Assembly (NCBI GenBank): GCA_024711325.1
Contig: JANJTC010000001.1
Coordinates: 248,001-312,000, forward strand
Direction of reading: 5' to 3'
Source: Bacteriovoracaceae bacterium
GTDB lineage: Bacteria > Bdellovibrionota > Bacteriovoracia > Bacteriovoracales > Bacteriovoracaceae
DNA: 64,000 nucleotides
Shown here: piece by piece, positions 36,191 to 44,181 of the stretch
Layout of the letters: every line of letters starts with the position of its first letter
How positions within the stretch are numbered: position 1 is the stretch's first letter
Made by a program: the position numbers and the translations under genes
Notes under the pieces: model-generated
What the model was told of the DNA's origin: nothing
Database searches by the model: none
Seen by the model: only the letters and a program-made list of their open reading frames with translations

Positions 36191-37897
36191 ATGCGTTGGC
36201 CGTTCTTGTTGATTCTTTTAGTCAGCTGTTCTCATCATGTAAGAATTGTGGCCCCAACGGCCGTTGAACCGCGTGTTGCTCATGAGGCCCGTGCCAGTCA
36301 GGTCATGGTTACTTCACAAGGGGATGCTACTACTCGTGCAGCGCTTTCAGTTTTTAATAAAGGTGGAAACATTATTGATGCTTTCGTTGCGGCATCATTT
36401 GCGATTTCAGTTGAAAGACCTCATTCGACAGGCATAGGTGGCGGTGGATTTTTGGTTTATTACTCCAAAGCAGAAAATAAGGCCTACGCTTTTGATTTTC
36501 GAGAAATTGCCCCTTTGACCGCGACCAGCAATATGTACCTGAATAAAAAAGGCCAAGTGCAGCCACTTCTATCTCAGGAAGGTGCACTTGCCGTGGCCAA
36601 TCCGGGTTTAGTTAAAGGGCTTTATGAAATCCATCAGCGCTTTGGTAAACTTCCATGGAATGAAACCATGGCCCCTGCCATAAAAATTGCTCGGGAGGGT
36701 TTTCCCCTTTATGAGCAGCTTCATGAGGCCATTGATAATAGAAAAACACTTTTACTCTTAGACCCTGAGGCCAGAAAGACGTTTTTTACAAAAGAAGGGA
36801 AAGTGCCTTTATTAGGAACACTTATCTTCCAGGAAAATCTTGCTCAAACTTTAGAAGTCATCGCCCAGAAGGGAAGTGATGGCTTTTATCGAGGGAAAAT
36901 CGCCAACGCCATTGTAAAAACCATTCAAAAGAAAAGAGGACTCCTCACCCATAAGGATCTTCGAACTTATAAAATGGTAGAGCGAACCCCTGTCACCGGA
37001 GTATATAAAGGTTTAAAAATCTATTCCATGCCGCCTCCTAGTTCAGGAGGAATTCATGTCATTCAGATCCTGAAAATGCTGGAACCTCATCACTTAAAAA
37101 AAATGGGTCCCCAATCTGCTGATGCTGTTCACTTAACTGCCCAGGCCATGCAGAGGGCCTTTCTTGACCGCGCAAGCTATCTAGGTGATCCGGACTTTCA
37201 TCCGGTACCAGTCAAAGAGCTTTTGAATGAGAACTATATTTCGAAACTATCGGAATCCATCAATACTCCTAAGGCCCTTGGGGCCCAGGATTTAAAACCG
37301 GTTCCGCTGCCTTACGAGTCTTCTGACACAACCCATTTTTCAATCGCTGATGGTGAAGGAAATCTGGTGGCCTCAACTCAGACAATTAATGGCTGGTTTG
37401 GTTCTGGTGTCATTGCGGCAGGAACTGGCATTGTTTTGAATAATGAGATGGACGATTTTGCCCAGAAAATCGGTGCTCAGAATCTTTTTGGCGCTGTTGG
37501 AGGCCAGAATAATTTAGTAGGCCCCAGAAAAAGACCACTCTCAAGTATGTCCCCAACAATTATCACAAAAAATGATGAACCTTTTATGGCACTGGGATCT
37601 CCTTCAGGGACCCGAATCATTACTTGTGTTGCTCAGACCATTCTCAACTCCGTGGAGTTTGAAATGCCTTTATATGAGGCAGTTGCTGCCACCCGCATTC
37701 ACCAGCAATGGCAACCGGATATCCTTAAAATTGAGGCCCCTTATCTCGCTCCAGAGGTGGAGAAGTCTTTAAAAGAAAAAGGTCATAAAATTGTTCACGA
37801 CCGATTAGGTTGTTCCATTCAGGCCATTAAAAAAGAAAAGGCCGGCTGGCATGGAGTGAGTGATCCAAGAGGAACAGGACTTGCACTAGGTTATTGA
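36191..37897 (+). CDS. ggt: gamma-glutamyltransferase
   Basis: A 568 aa Ntn-hydrolase that cleaves gamma-glutamyl bonds of glutathione and related compounds outside the cytoplasm and self-processes into two subunits. Lipoprotein-type signal (LLILLVSCSHH), so probably an anchored periplasmic enzyme. The processing-site nucleophile is the first Thr of TTHFSIAD near residue 380; substrate elements PSSGG (near 280) and PLSSMSPT (near 450) are present. AGGAG is 5 bases upstream. It is divergent from phhB and overlaps the next convergent gene by 7 bases. Confidence 0.93.
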   Translation: MRWPFLLILLVSCSHHVRIVAPTAVEPRVAHEARASQVMVTSQGDATTRAALSVFNKGGNIIDAFVAASFAISVERPHSTGIGGGGFLVYYSKAENKAYAFDFREIAPLTATSNMYLNKKGQVQPLLSQEGALAVANPGLVKGLYEIHQRFGKLPWNETMAPAIKIAREGFPLYEQLHEAIDNRKTLLLLDPEARKTFFTKEGKVPLLGTLIFQENLAQTLEVIAQKGSDGFYRGKIANAIVKTIQKKRGLLTHKDLRTYKMVERTPVTGVYKGLKIYSMPPPSSGGIHVIQILKMLEPHHLKKMGPQSADAVHLTAQAMQRAFLDRASYLGDPDFHPVPVKELLNENYISKLSESINTPKALGAQDLKPVPLPYESSDTTHFSIADGEGNLVASTQTINGWFGSGVIAAGTGIVLNNEMDDFAQKIGAQNLFGAVGGQNNLVGPRKRPLSSMSPTIITKNDEPFMALGSPSGTRIITCVAQTILNSVEFEMPLYEAVAATRIHQQWQPDILKIEAPYLAPEVEKSLKEKGHKIVHDRLGCSIQAIKKEKAGWHGVSDPRGTGLALGY

Positions 37898-38769
37898 CGA
37901 TAAATGGGATCCAAATGCTGAAGCCATATGGGTCCCTCTGGTGCGGGGAAATGCCCTTTATCAAAGACAACGCCTTCTGCATTTTCCACTTTGAGAATAC
38001 TGTAGCTATTTTGTTTGAGCCGGACTTTCTGTTTCACCCATTGATGCATTTTATCCGGATCCCAGAAAGTGAGTTTTTTGTGAGGGGTATTCTCAGGTGC
38101 CCAAGCATGAGCATTTAATAGTACAGAAAGAAGATTGACATTTTTTTGGTTAACTGGAGGCCCGGAAAATTCTAGTGGGACATTTATTGTTTGAGACCAG
38201 CTCTCTTTCATATCCTGATCTAAGAGTCCCAGAACATCCAAAAAGCTCACACCGAAGGCCGTGCAACCCGCTCCCTCACCAAAACGTGGTCGGTTAGCGA
38301 GACCATAATGACGTCCGATATTATTTTTACGATATTCCTGCAAGTATCGAGTCACTCGCTGGCACTGTTTCTCATTCAAAAGAAAACGGCCAAAATTAGT
38401 ATGACCAGATTTTAAATAAGTTTGTAGCTCCGTTTGCACGAGATTTTTATCTTCAAGTCTACCTTCAAAACTGTGATACAAAATACCTAGGCCCTTACCT
38501 TCAATCACGAGTTGATTCATGTAATCAAATGTCTTGGAAGTCATGCCAGTTAGTTCATGGGTCTCTCCGCACTTTAATTCAACGAAAACGTGACCCATAA
38601 AACGAGGTTTGAACTGAATAATATTCTTAACTGCTGACAAAGTCAGATTGACTGGTGAGGACCAGTCCATTCCCAAAGGGGAAGGAATAAAATAGAGAGT
38701 GAGTTCTTGTGTCTTAGCCCAGAGAGAATTTGAAGTAATTAGCAAAAAGAGAAAAAGTATTTTAATCAT
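37891..38769 (-). CDS. secreted hypothetical protein, possibly permuted papain-like (NlpC/P60 or LRAT-like)
   Basis: A 292 aa exported protein with a signal peptide (residues 1-18, ending LWA). A conserved-looking His in MGHVFVELKCG near residue 60 is followed far downstream by Cys in EGAGCTAFGVSF near 180. That His-then-Cys order with GHVFVEL resembles circularly permuted papain folds; this is a weak, motif-only inference. The region from 200 onward is unrecognised. The only ribosome-site-like sequence lies in a hairpin just upstream (38779-38804). Confidence 0.6.
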   Translation of the reverse strand: MIKILFLFLLITSNSLWAKTQELTLYFIPSPLGMDWSSPVNLTLSAVKNIIQFKPRFMGHVFVELKCGETHELTGMTSKTFDYMNQLVIEGKGLGILYHSFEGRLEDKNLVQTELQTYLKSGHTNFGRFLLNEKQCQRVTRYLQEYRKNNIGRHYGLANRPRFGEGAGCTAFGVSFLDVLGLLDQDMKESWSQTINVPLEFSGPPVNQKNVNLLSVLLNAHAWAPENTPHKKLTFWDPDKMHQWVKQKVRLKQNSYSILKVENAEGVVFDKGHFPAPEGPIWLQHLDPIYRQ

Positions 38770-38778
38770 TTTTTTTAT

Positions 38779-38804
38779 ATCTCTGCCTTTTATAAGGCAG
38801 AGAT
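38779..38804. other. perfect 11-bp hairpin between the histone gene and the next minus-strand gene
   Basis: ATCTCTGCCTT pairs exactly with AAGGCAGAGAT around a 4-base loop. It follows the histone-gene stop, but the minus strand downstream is A-rich, not U-rich, so it is not a classical terminator. It holds the only purine-rich sequence before the ATG at 38769, so it may affect that gene's translation or stabilise the histone mRNA 3' end. Confidence 0.55.
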
Positions 38805-38821
38805 TTGAATAGGGAGTTTAA

Positions 38822-39220
38822 TTAAGTAAGAGAGGTCGGAGCAGTAAAATCGCGGTCCATAACCGTTTTTCTTTTATCGGCCTTGGCGTTTTCAATCGCT
38901 TTTAGACAACCGGCCTGAACTCTCACCGTCAATTGGTCAATCGCCTGAGCAGAAGTCGAGAGGCCTGCCTCTTCTTTGATCATTTTCTTTACTTTTGACG
39001 CGACTACCAATGCTTCAGAAACATCTGAATTTTCCACATAGAGGTTAAAGTCTTTACCCATAACCGTTTTGCGGCCTAGTTTTTTTGCATGGGCCATAGC
39101 ATCACGACAGGCCTTGAGAATATCCTGATTAAGTGGTTCGAAGAAATTAGCAGAAGTGTTCATATCAGCTTTTTCTTTGATAAATTTTTTAACTTTAGAG
39201 ATAACGATCAAGCTTTCCAT
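38822..39220 (-). CDS. bacterial histone doublet (two fused histone folds)
   Basis: A 132 aa DNA-binding protein made of two histone folds in tandem. The halves align without gaps at a 67-residue spacing: SKVKK at 8-12 and 75-79, TSA at 22-24 and 89-91, RKTVMGKDF at 50-58 and RKTVMDRDF at 117-125. The RKTV-x-x-x-DF end is the conserved loop and last helix of archaeal and bacterial histones. A fused pair would form one pseudo-dimer unit. Single-fold histones are known as nucleoid proteins in Bdellovibrio, and pseudo-dimeric forms are known in archaea and some bacteria. AAGGAG lies 6 bases before the ATG, suggesting good expression. It is divergent from the fatty-acid/olefin cluster. Confidence 0.85.
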   Translation of the reverse strand: MESLIVISKVKKFIKEKADMNTSANFFEPLNQDILKACRDAMAHAKKLGRKTVMGKDFNLYVENSDVSEALVVASKVKKMIKEEAGLSTSAQAIDQLTVRVQAGCLKAIENAKADKRKTVMDRDFTAPTSLT

Positions 39221-39395
39221 CAGGAACTCCTTAAAAGCGAACGTGGAATTTTTAGCAATTTAGCTACGCCTAATCATGTCCTAAGGTCAGGACGAAATCA
39301 AGGCGGGCAATCTAAATTGTTCACTATACAAAGAAAGATTCATGAGCTAACTTTTTTCATCAGTTTTCATTCTAAAAACGGCCAGGATTACCTAC

Positions 39396-40634
39396 ATGGA
39401 TGACACAGAACGCATTGTAATGACCGGTATCGGATTAACCGCTCCTAATGGGAATAATCTTACTGAATTCAGACAGGCCCTCTTAGATTGTCGATCAGGC
39501 GTCTCACACGCTGACATCCGCTATATGGGTAAACAAGTGGCAGGACTGTGTGATTTTGATGAATTTAAGTATCAATCAAAAAAACTACGTCGTCGTGGAA
39601 CCCGTGCCGGTAGTATCAGTATCTATTGCGCCAATGAGGCCATTGCTGATGCAAAACTGGATTGGAATAGTCTTGATAAGTCCATGGTCGGAGTTTATCT
39701 AGGGATTACCGAACACGGAAATGTTGAAACTGAAAACGAAATCTTTGAAATGCACCAGAATAACCTTGATTGGAAACTATGGTCTCCTCACCATAATCCT
39801 AGAACTGTTGCCAATTCCCCGGCCGGTGAAGTGACTTTGAATTTAAATATTACCGGTCCCCATTATACTCTGGGGTCGGCATGTGCCGGGGGGAATGTTG
39901 GAATTATCCAAGGTGTCCAACAGCTTCTTTTAGGAGAAGTTGACCTGGCCTTGGTTGGTGGCGTTTCAGAATCTCCTCAGACTTTCGGAATCTTTGCGGC
40001 CTTTGCAGCACAAGGTGCTCTGGCCCATCATGAAGACCCGACGAAAGCTTCCCGACCTTTGGATAAAAATAGAAATGGAATTGCCATTTCTGAAGGTGGT
40101 TGCATTTATATTTTAGAGCGCCTATCAGATGCTAAAAAGCGCAATGCCAAAATTTATGCTGAGATCGTGGGATATGCGATTAATTCTGATGCCACTGATT
40201 TTGTGAACCCAAATGGTGAGCGTCAGGTTGAGTGCATGCATAAAGCGATTAAAAAGGCCGGATTGAAAGTTTCGGATATCGATATTGTTAATATGCACGC
40301 TACCGGTACCGGCACCGGGGATGTGAATGAGAGTAAAGCTGTTCGTGATGCTTTTAAAGATTCCGAGAAAACTTTTGTTAACTTTACTAAAGGACATATC
40401 GGGCATGCCATGGGTGCGGCAGGTGCTTTAGAACTGGCCGGAAATATTCCCAGTTTTGATGATGGTGTAGTTCATCCTGGTATGAATATCACTGAGCTTG
40501 ATCCTGAATGCGAAATCAAAAATCTTGTTTTTAATGAGCCAAAATTAGTTGGTAACATAAATTATATCCTCAATAATTCATTTGGAATGTTGGGAATCAA
40601 TTCAGCTGTGATTGTTAAGAAATACAGGCCTTAA
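39396..40634 (+). CDS. beta-ketoacyl-ACP synthase (FabF-like)
   Basis: A 412 aa chain-extending ketosynthase. The Cys-His-His triad is intact: Cys163 (GSACAGG), His301 (HATGTGTGD) and His337 (KGHIGHAMGAAG), so it is a catalytic KS, not a chain-length factor. It is followed 10 bases after its stop by an ACP gene, then a CrtI-like oxidoreductase and oleA, marking a dedicated fatty-acid pathway rather than housekeeping fabF. CxGG in place of the usual CSS/CAT around the active Cys is a noticeable variation. Ribosome site AGGA is 9 bases from the ATG. Confidence 0.9.
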   Translation: MDDTERIVMTGIGLTAPNGNNLTEFRQALLDCRSGVSHADIRYMGKQVAGLCDFDEFKYQSKKLRRRGTRAGSISIYCANEAIADAKLDWNSLDKSMVGVYLGITEHGNVETENEIFEMHQNNLDWKLWSPHHNPRTVANSPAGEVTLNLNITGPHYTLGSACAGGNVGIIQGVQQLLLGEVDLALVGGVSESPQTFGIFAAFAAQGALAHHEDPTKASRPLDKNRNGIAISEGGCIYILERLSDAKKRNAKIYAEIVGYAINSDATDFVNPNGERQVECMHKAIKKAGLKVSDIDIVNMHATGTGTGDVNESKAVRDAFKDSEKTFVNFTKGHIGHAMGAAGALELAGNIPSFDDGVVHPGMNITELDPECEIKNLVFNEPKLVGNINYILNNSFGMLGINSAVIVKKYRP

Positions 40635-40644
40635 GGAGTTTCAT

Positions 40645-40884
40645 ATGGCAGACGTTAGACAAATTGTAATTGATATCATTTCAGACATTGCACCGGATGA
40701 AGATGTCACAAATCTGGATGATAAACTCTCGCTTCGCGAACAGTTGGATCTGGATTCTATGGATTTTTTGGATATCGTTATGGAACTGAGAAAGCGCCAT
40801 AAAGTTGAAGTTCCTCAAGAAGATTACCCTAAGCTTGCCACACTTGAATCTTGTGTGAGCTATCTTTCTCCAAAATTCGCATAA
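40645..40884 (+). CDS. acyl carrier protein
   Basis: A 79 aa acidic carrier whose phosphopantetheine attachment Ser38 lies in LDLDSMDFLDI. AAGGAG at 40633-40638 decides ATG 40645 over an upstream ATG at 40612 that lies inside the KS gene. It carries the growing chain between the neighbouring ketosynthase, reductases and dehydratase, and is not associated with the usual housekeeping acpP gene order. Confidence 0.9.
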   Translation: MADVRQIVIDIISDIAPDEDVTNLDDKLSLREQLDLDSMDFLDIVMELRKRHKVEVPQEDYPKLATLESCVSYLSPKFA

Positions 40885-40890
40885 ATTAAA

Positions 40891-42288
40891 ATGAAATACG
40901 ATGCCATTGTCATCGGTGCCGGGATGTCGGGGCTTGCTGCCGGCATCCGTTTGGCGATGTTCGACAAGAAGGTCGTACTACTAGAGAAGCACTCCATTCC
41001 TGGTGGACTGAACTCCTATTACCAAAGACGAAATTTTGATAAAGGTGGAATCCGCCAGTTTGATGTGGGACTCCATGCACTGACAAATTTCATTAAAAAG
41101 GGCGAGAAGGGGAAACCGTTTTCAAAACTTTTAAAGCAGCTGAGATTATCCTACGATGATTTTAAGCTCTGCCCTCAGACGTACTCAAAAATTCTTTTCC
41201 CCGATATTGAATTGAAGTTTTCCAATGATTTTGAACTCCTCCTGACGGAAGTGCATGAGAAGTTCCCACATCAGATTGATCAGTTCAATCTGCTGGTGGA
41301 AAAAGTTCGCGCTTTTAATGAGCTTGATTTGAGTCTTGGTTATTCTTCTTCCAGGGAAACACTCAAGGCTCTTCTTTCCGATGAAATGTTAATTGAAATG
41401 CTTCTTTGCCCTTTGCTCATTTACGGGTCGGCATGGGAAGAGGACATGGATTTTGCTCAATTTGTTATTATGTTCAAATCCCTTTATTTTGAAGGTTTTT
41501 CCCGTCCTCAGGGCGGAGTCAGAACTATCATCACGCTTCTAATGAAAAAGTTGGAAGAGGCCGGTGGAGAGATACGTTTTAAAACTGCAGTTTCTGAGAT
41601 CATGACCAACGAGCAAGGTGAGGCCATTGGTGTCAGAGCAGGTGATCAAGAATTTATGGCACCTGTTATTCTCTCCAGTATAGGTTATCCAGAGACAGTT
41701 AAGCTCACCCCACAGATGACGGTCAGGCCTCGAGTCGGGGCCATGACATTTCTGGAGAGTATCTTTGTTTTCGATAAAAAAATTTCGCTTGAAGAAAATG
41801 ATTCAACCATTGTTTTTTATAACAATGCTTCAAAATATAATTACCGACCTGCCGAGAATTACTTTGATGCTAGTTCGGCAGTTGTTTGTTTTCCTGATAA
41901 TTACGAAACCTCTCTTCGCGACGGAGAAGGGACTGTTCGTATCACCTACATGGCCAACTATGATCAATGGAAGGCACTGCCTAAAGCTGATTATGATGAT
42001 TTGAAGGAGAAGGTAGGGGAATCGGCCTTAAGTCTGTTGAAAAAACTCAATCCTACCTATGAAGGCAAGCTTCTGTTTAAAGACGTCTTTTCACCTACAA
42101 CGATCGAACGCTATACTTCCCATTTAAAGGGGACGGTTTATGGTTCCATTGATAAAACACGTGATGGAAGAACTCCTGTGAAAAATCTTTATATTATTGG
42201 CACTGATCAAGGATTCCTCGGAATTGTAGGATCCATGCTGTCCGGAATTTCAATGGCCAACCTCCACGGATTAATGAATGAAATTTGA
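40891..42288 (+). CDS. CrtI-like (phytoene desaturase family) FAD oxidoreductase 1
   Basis: A 465 aa amine-oxidase/CrtI-type flavoprotein. The FAD fold is at residues 6-11 (GAGMSG) with EKHSIPGGLNS at 34-44, and the C-terminal FAD-binding element GTDQGFLGIVGSMLSG near 440. It lies 6 bases after the ACP gene and overlaps oleA by 11 bases, so it belongs firmly to the pathway. The family desaturates, saturates or isomerises polyenes; here it may act on the ACP-bound or olefin chain. There is a second, divergent homologue at 52214. Confidence 0.82.
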   Translation: MKYDAIVIGAGMSGLAAGIRLAMFDKKVVLLEKHSIPGGLNSYYQRRNFDKGGIRQFDVGLHALTNFIKKGEKGKPFSKLLKQLRLSYDDFKLCPQTYSKILFPDIELKFSNDFELLLTEVHEKFPHQIDQFNLLVEKVRAFNELDLSLGYSSSRETLKALLSDEMLIEMLLCPLLIYGSAWEEDMDFAQFVIMFKSLYFEGFSRPQGGVRTIITLLMKKLEEAGGEIRFKTAVSEIMTNEQGEAIGVRAGDQEFMAPVILSSIGYPETVKLTPQMTVRPRVGAMTFLESIFVFDKKISLEENDSTIVFYNNASKYNYRPAENYFDASSAVVCFPDNYETSLRDGEGTVRITYMANYDQWKALPKADYDDLKEKVGESALSLLKKLNPTYEGKLLFKDVFSPTTIERYTSHLKGTVYGSIDKTRDGRTPVKNLYIIGTDQGFLGIVGSMLSGISMANLHGLMNEI

Positions 42289-43306
42289 AAATCTAAGACT
42301 CCACTCCTTTGGGTATGAAGAACCAGAAATCTACATGACCTCTGATGAGATGGAGCAAAAGCTGTCTTCCCTGTATGAGCGGGCCCGTCTCCCTTTTGGC
42401 AGACTGGAATTACAAACAGGAATCAAGCGTCGAGGCTTTTGGCCCAATGGGACTCGCCCCAGCACTATCGCCTCACGGGCGGCAGAAAAAATTCTGAATA
42501 AATTCCCCCGGGAGAAAATCGATTTGCTCCTTCATGCTTCCGTTTGCCGCGATTTCCTGGAGCCAGCAACCGCTGCTCAAGTCCATTACAACTTGAAGCT
42601 CTCTCCTCATTGCATGATTTCTGATTTGTCCAACGCTTGTTTGGGAGTGCTATCCAGCATTCTTATGGCAGGACAAATGATTGAGCGTGGAGTGATCAAA
42701 ACCGCTTTAATTGTTTCTGGAGAAAATTCTGGGCCTTTAATTGATCAAACTCTGGTCCATCTTTTAAACGATCCTCAGATGGACCGTAAAAAGATCAAGC
42801 CATTTATGGCCTCACTTACAATAGGTTCTGCGGCCGTCGCTATTTTGCTGACTCATGCCAGTCTTGCGTCTGAGTGTCCTAAAATATTAGGAGGATCAAC
42901 CCTGACTGATTCAAGTTCAGTCGAGTTGTGCCAGGGGGATGGTTCAACTGAGGGGCTGATGATGGCAACAGATTCTGAAGCCTTACTCAAAGCGGGGATA
43001 AAGCTTTCACAAGAAAATTGGAATAAGGCCCGGCACATTCTGGGTTGGGAAAATAGTGATGTGGATAAAATTATTCCCCATCAGGTGGGTTCGGCACATC
43101 GTTATGCCATGTTAACGGAGCTGGGTCTTCCGGTTGACCGTGACTTTCAAACTTTTGAGCTCTTTGGTAATACCGGTTCCGCAGCTTTGCCATTAACGCT
43201 CATGAAGGCGAGTGAAGCAGGTTTTTTAAAAGCAAATGATAAAGTGGCACTACTGGGAATTGGTAGTGGTCTAACCAGCACGATGCTTGGAATGGAGTGG
43301 GCATGA
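42278..43306 (+). CDS. oleA: OleA-type acyl-CoA/ACP head-to-head condensing enzyme
   Basis: A 342 aa thiolase-superfamily enzyme that joins two fatty acyl chains to a 2-alkyl-3-ketoacid in long-chain olefin synthesis. It shows OleA-specific features: catalytic Cys121 (SNACLG) and Glu95 (CRDFLEPATA), whose 26-residue spacing equals that of Xanthomonas OleA (Cys143/Glu117) as I recall it, the HxxMxxDLxNACL block, IIPHQVGSAHR (His) and FGNTGSAALP (Asn). This Glu distinguishes OleA from FabH. The start lies within the CrtI-like gene end (11-base overlap). oleB follows with a 4-base overlap. Confidence 0.9.
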   Translation: MKFENLRLHSFGYEEPEIYMTSDEMEQKLSSLYERARLPFGRLELQTGIKRRGFWPNGTRPSTIASRAAEKILNKFPREKIDLLLHASVCRDFLEPATAAQVHYNLKLSPHCMISDLSNACLGVLSSILMAGQMIERGVIKTALIVSGENSGPLIDQTLVHLLNDPQMDRKKIKPFMASLTIGSAAVAILLTHASLASECPKILGGSTLTDSSSVELCQGDGSTEGLMMATDSEALLKAGIKLSQENWNKARHILGWENSDVDKIIPHQVGSAHRYAMLTELGLPVDRDFQTFELFGNTGSAALPLTLMKASEAGFLKANDKVALLGIGSGLTSTMLGMEWA

Positions 43307-44181
43307 ATGCCATCAGAGAAAAAATTAAACATTTAGGACTTGAGAAGGCCTACCCTTTTCGCTCACATTTTCTGAATCTGGGGAAAAACAATCTTCATTA
43401 TGTCGATGAAGGGGAAGGTCAACCTATACTAATGCTCCATGGAAATCCCACATGGTCTTTTTACTATAGAAATCTCATCCATACTTTTTCACCAAAGTTC
43501 AGAACGATTGTCCCGGATCATATGGGCTGCGGCCTCTCCGATAAGCCTCAGGACTATGAGTATACTTTGGAAACTCATATTCAGAATGCTTACCAGTTGA
43601 TTCGTTTTTTGGAATTAAAAAAAATTATTCTCATCGTTCATGATTGGGGTGGGGCCATTGGTTTTGGACTTGTAACCAGATATCCTGAACTCTTTGACCG
43701 AATTGTGATTCTCAATACAGCGGCCTATCCAAGTGATCACATTCCGCAGAGGATAAATCTTTTAAGGCAAGGTAAGTTTGGGGAATGGCTCACCCGAAAG
43801 CTTAACCTTTTTGCCTGGCCTGCCACTTTTATGACGACTCAAAAGACTCTGCCAAAGGTGATCAAAGAAGGCTATTTACTTCCTTATGATTCCTGGAACA
43901 ACCGCATTGCTGTCGCAAGATTTGTTCAGGATATACCTATGGAGAAAGACCATAAAACTTATCAAACACTCAGAACGATTGAATCCAAGCTGGGATCTCT
44001 TCCGCATCCGAAGCTGATTCTTTGGGGAGGTAAAGATTTTTGTTTTAATCAACACTTCTTTGAAAGATGGCTGGAGATTTATCCGGATGCTACTGCCCAT
44101 TGGTACGCCAAAGCCGGCCACTACGTATTGGAAGATGCCCTGGAAGATGTTTCACAAAAAATCTGGGAATTTATAAGATGA
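43303..44181 (+). CDS. oleB: OleB-type alpha/beta hydrolase (beta-lactone decarboxylase)
   Basis: A 292 aa haloalkane-dehalogenase-fold protein. The nucleophile is Asp114 (VHDWGGAIG) rather than Ser, the oxyanion part HGNPTWSFYYRNL and PDHMGCGLSDKP match the OleB pattern, and the base is His in KAGHYVLEDA. OleB converts the beta-lactone made by OleC to a cis-olefin and carbon dioxide. ATG 43303 overlaps the oleA stop (ATGA) and GGAG lies 5 bases upstream. The oleC gene overlaps its end in the same manner, so oleA-oleB-oleC are co-translated. Confidence 0.88.
   Translation: MNAIREKIKHLGLEKAYPFRSHFLNLGKNNLHYVDEGEGQPILMLHGNPTWSFYYRNLIHTFSPKFRTIVPDHMGCGLSDKPQDYEYTLETHIQNAYQLIRFLELKKIILIVHDWGGAIGFGLVTRYPELFDRIVILNTAAYPSDHIPQRINLLRQGKFGEWLTRKLNLFAWPATFMTTQKTLPKVIKEGYLLPYDSWNNRIAVARFVQDIPMEKDHKTYQTLRTIESKLGSLPHPKLILWGGKDFCFNQHFFERWLEIYPDATAHWYAKAGHYVLEDALEDVSQKIWEFIR

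Noticed and set aside
38779-38804. Reading the hairpin as a standard intrinsic terminator of the histone gene
   Set aside because: The strand that would be transcribed carries A, not U, after the stem.
39396-40634. Ketosynthase as a chain-length factor
   Set aside because: The active-site Cys and both His residues are intact.
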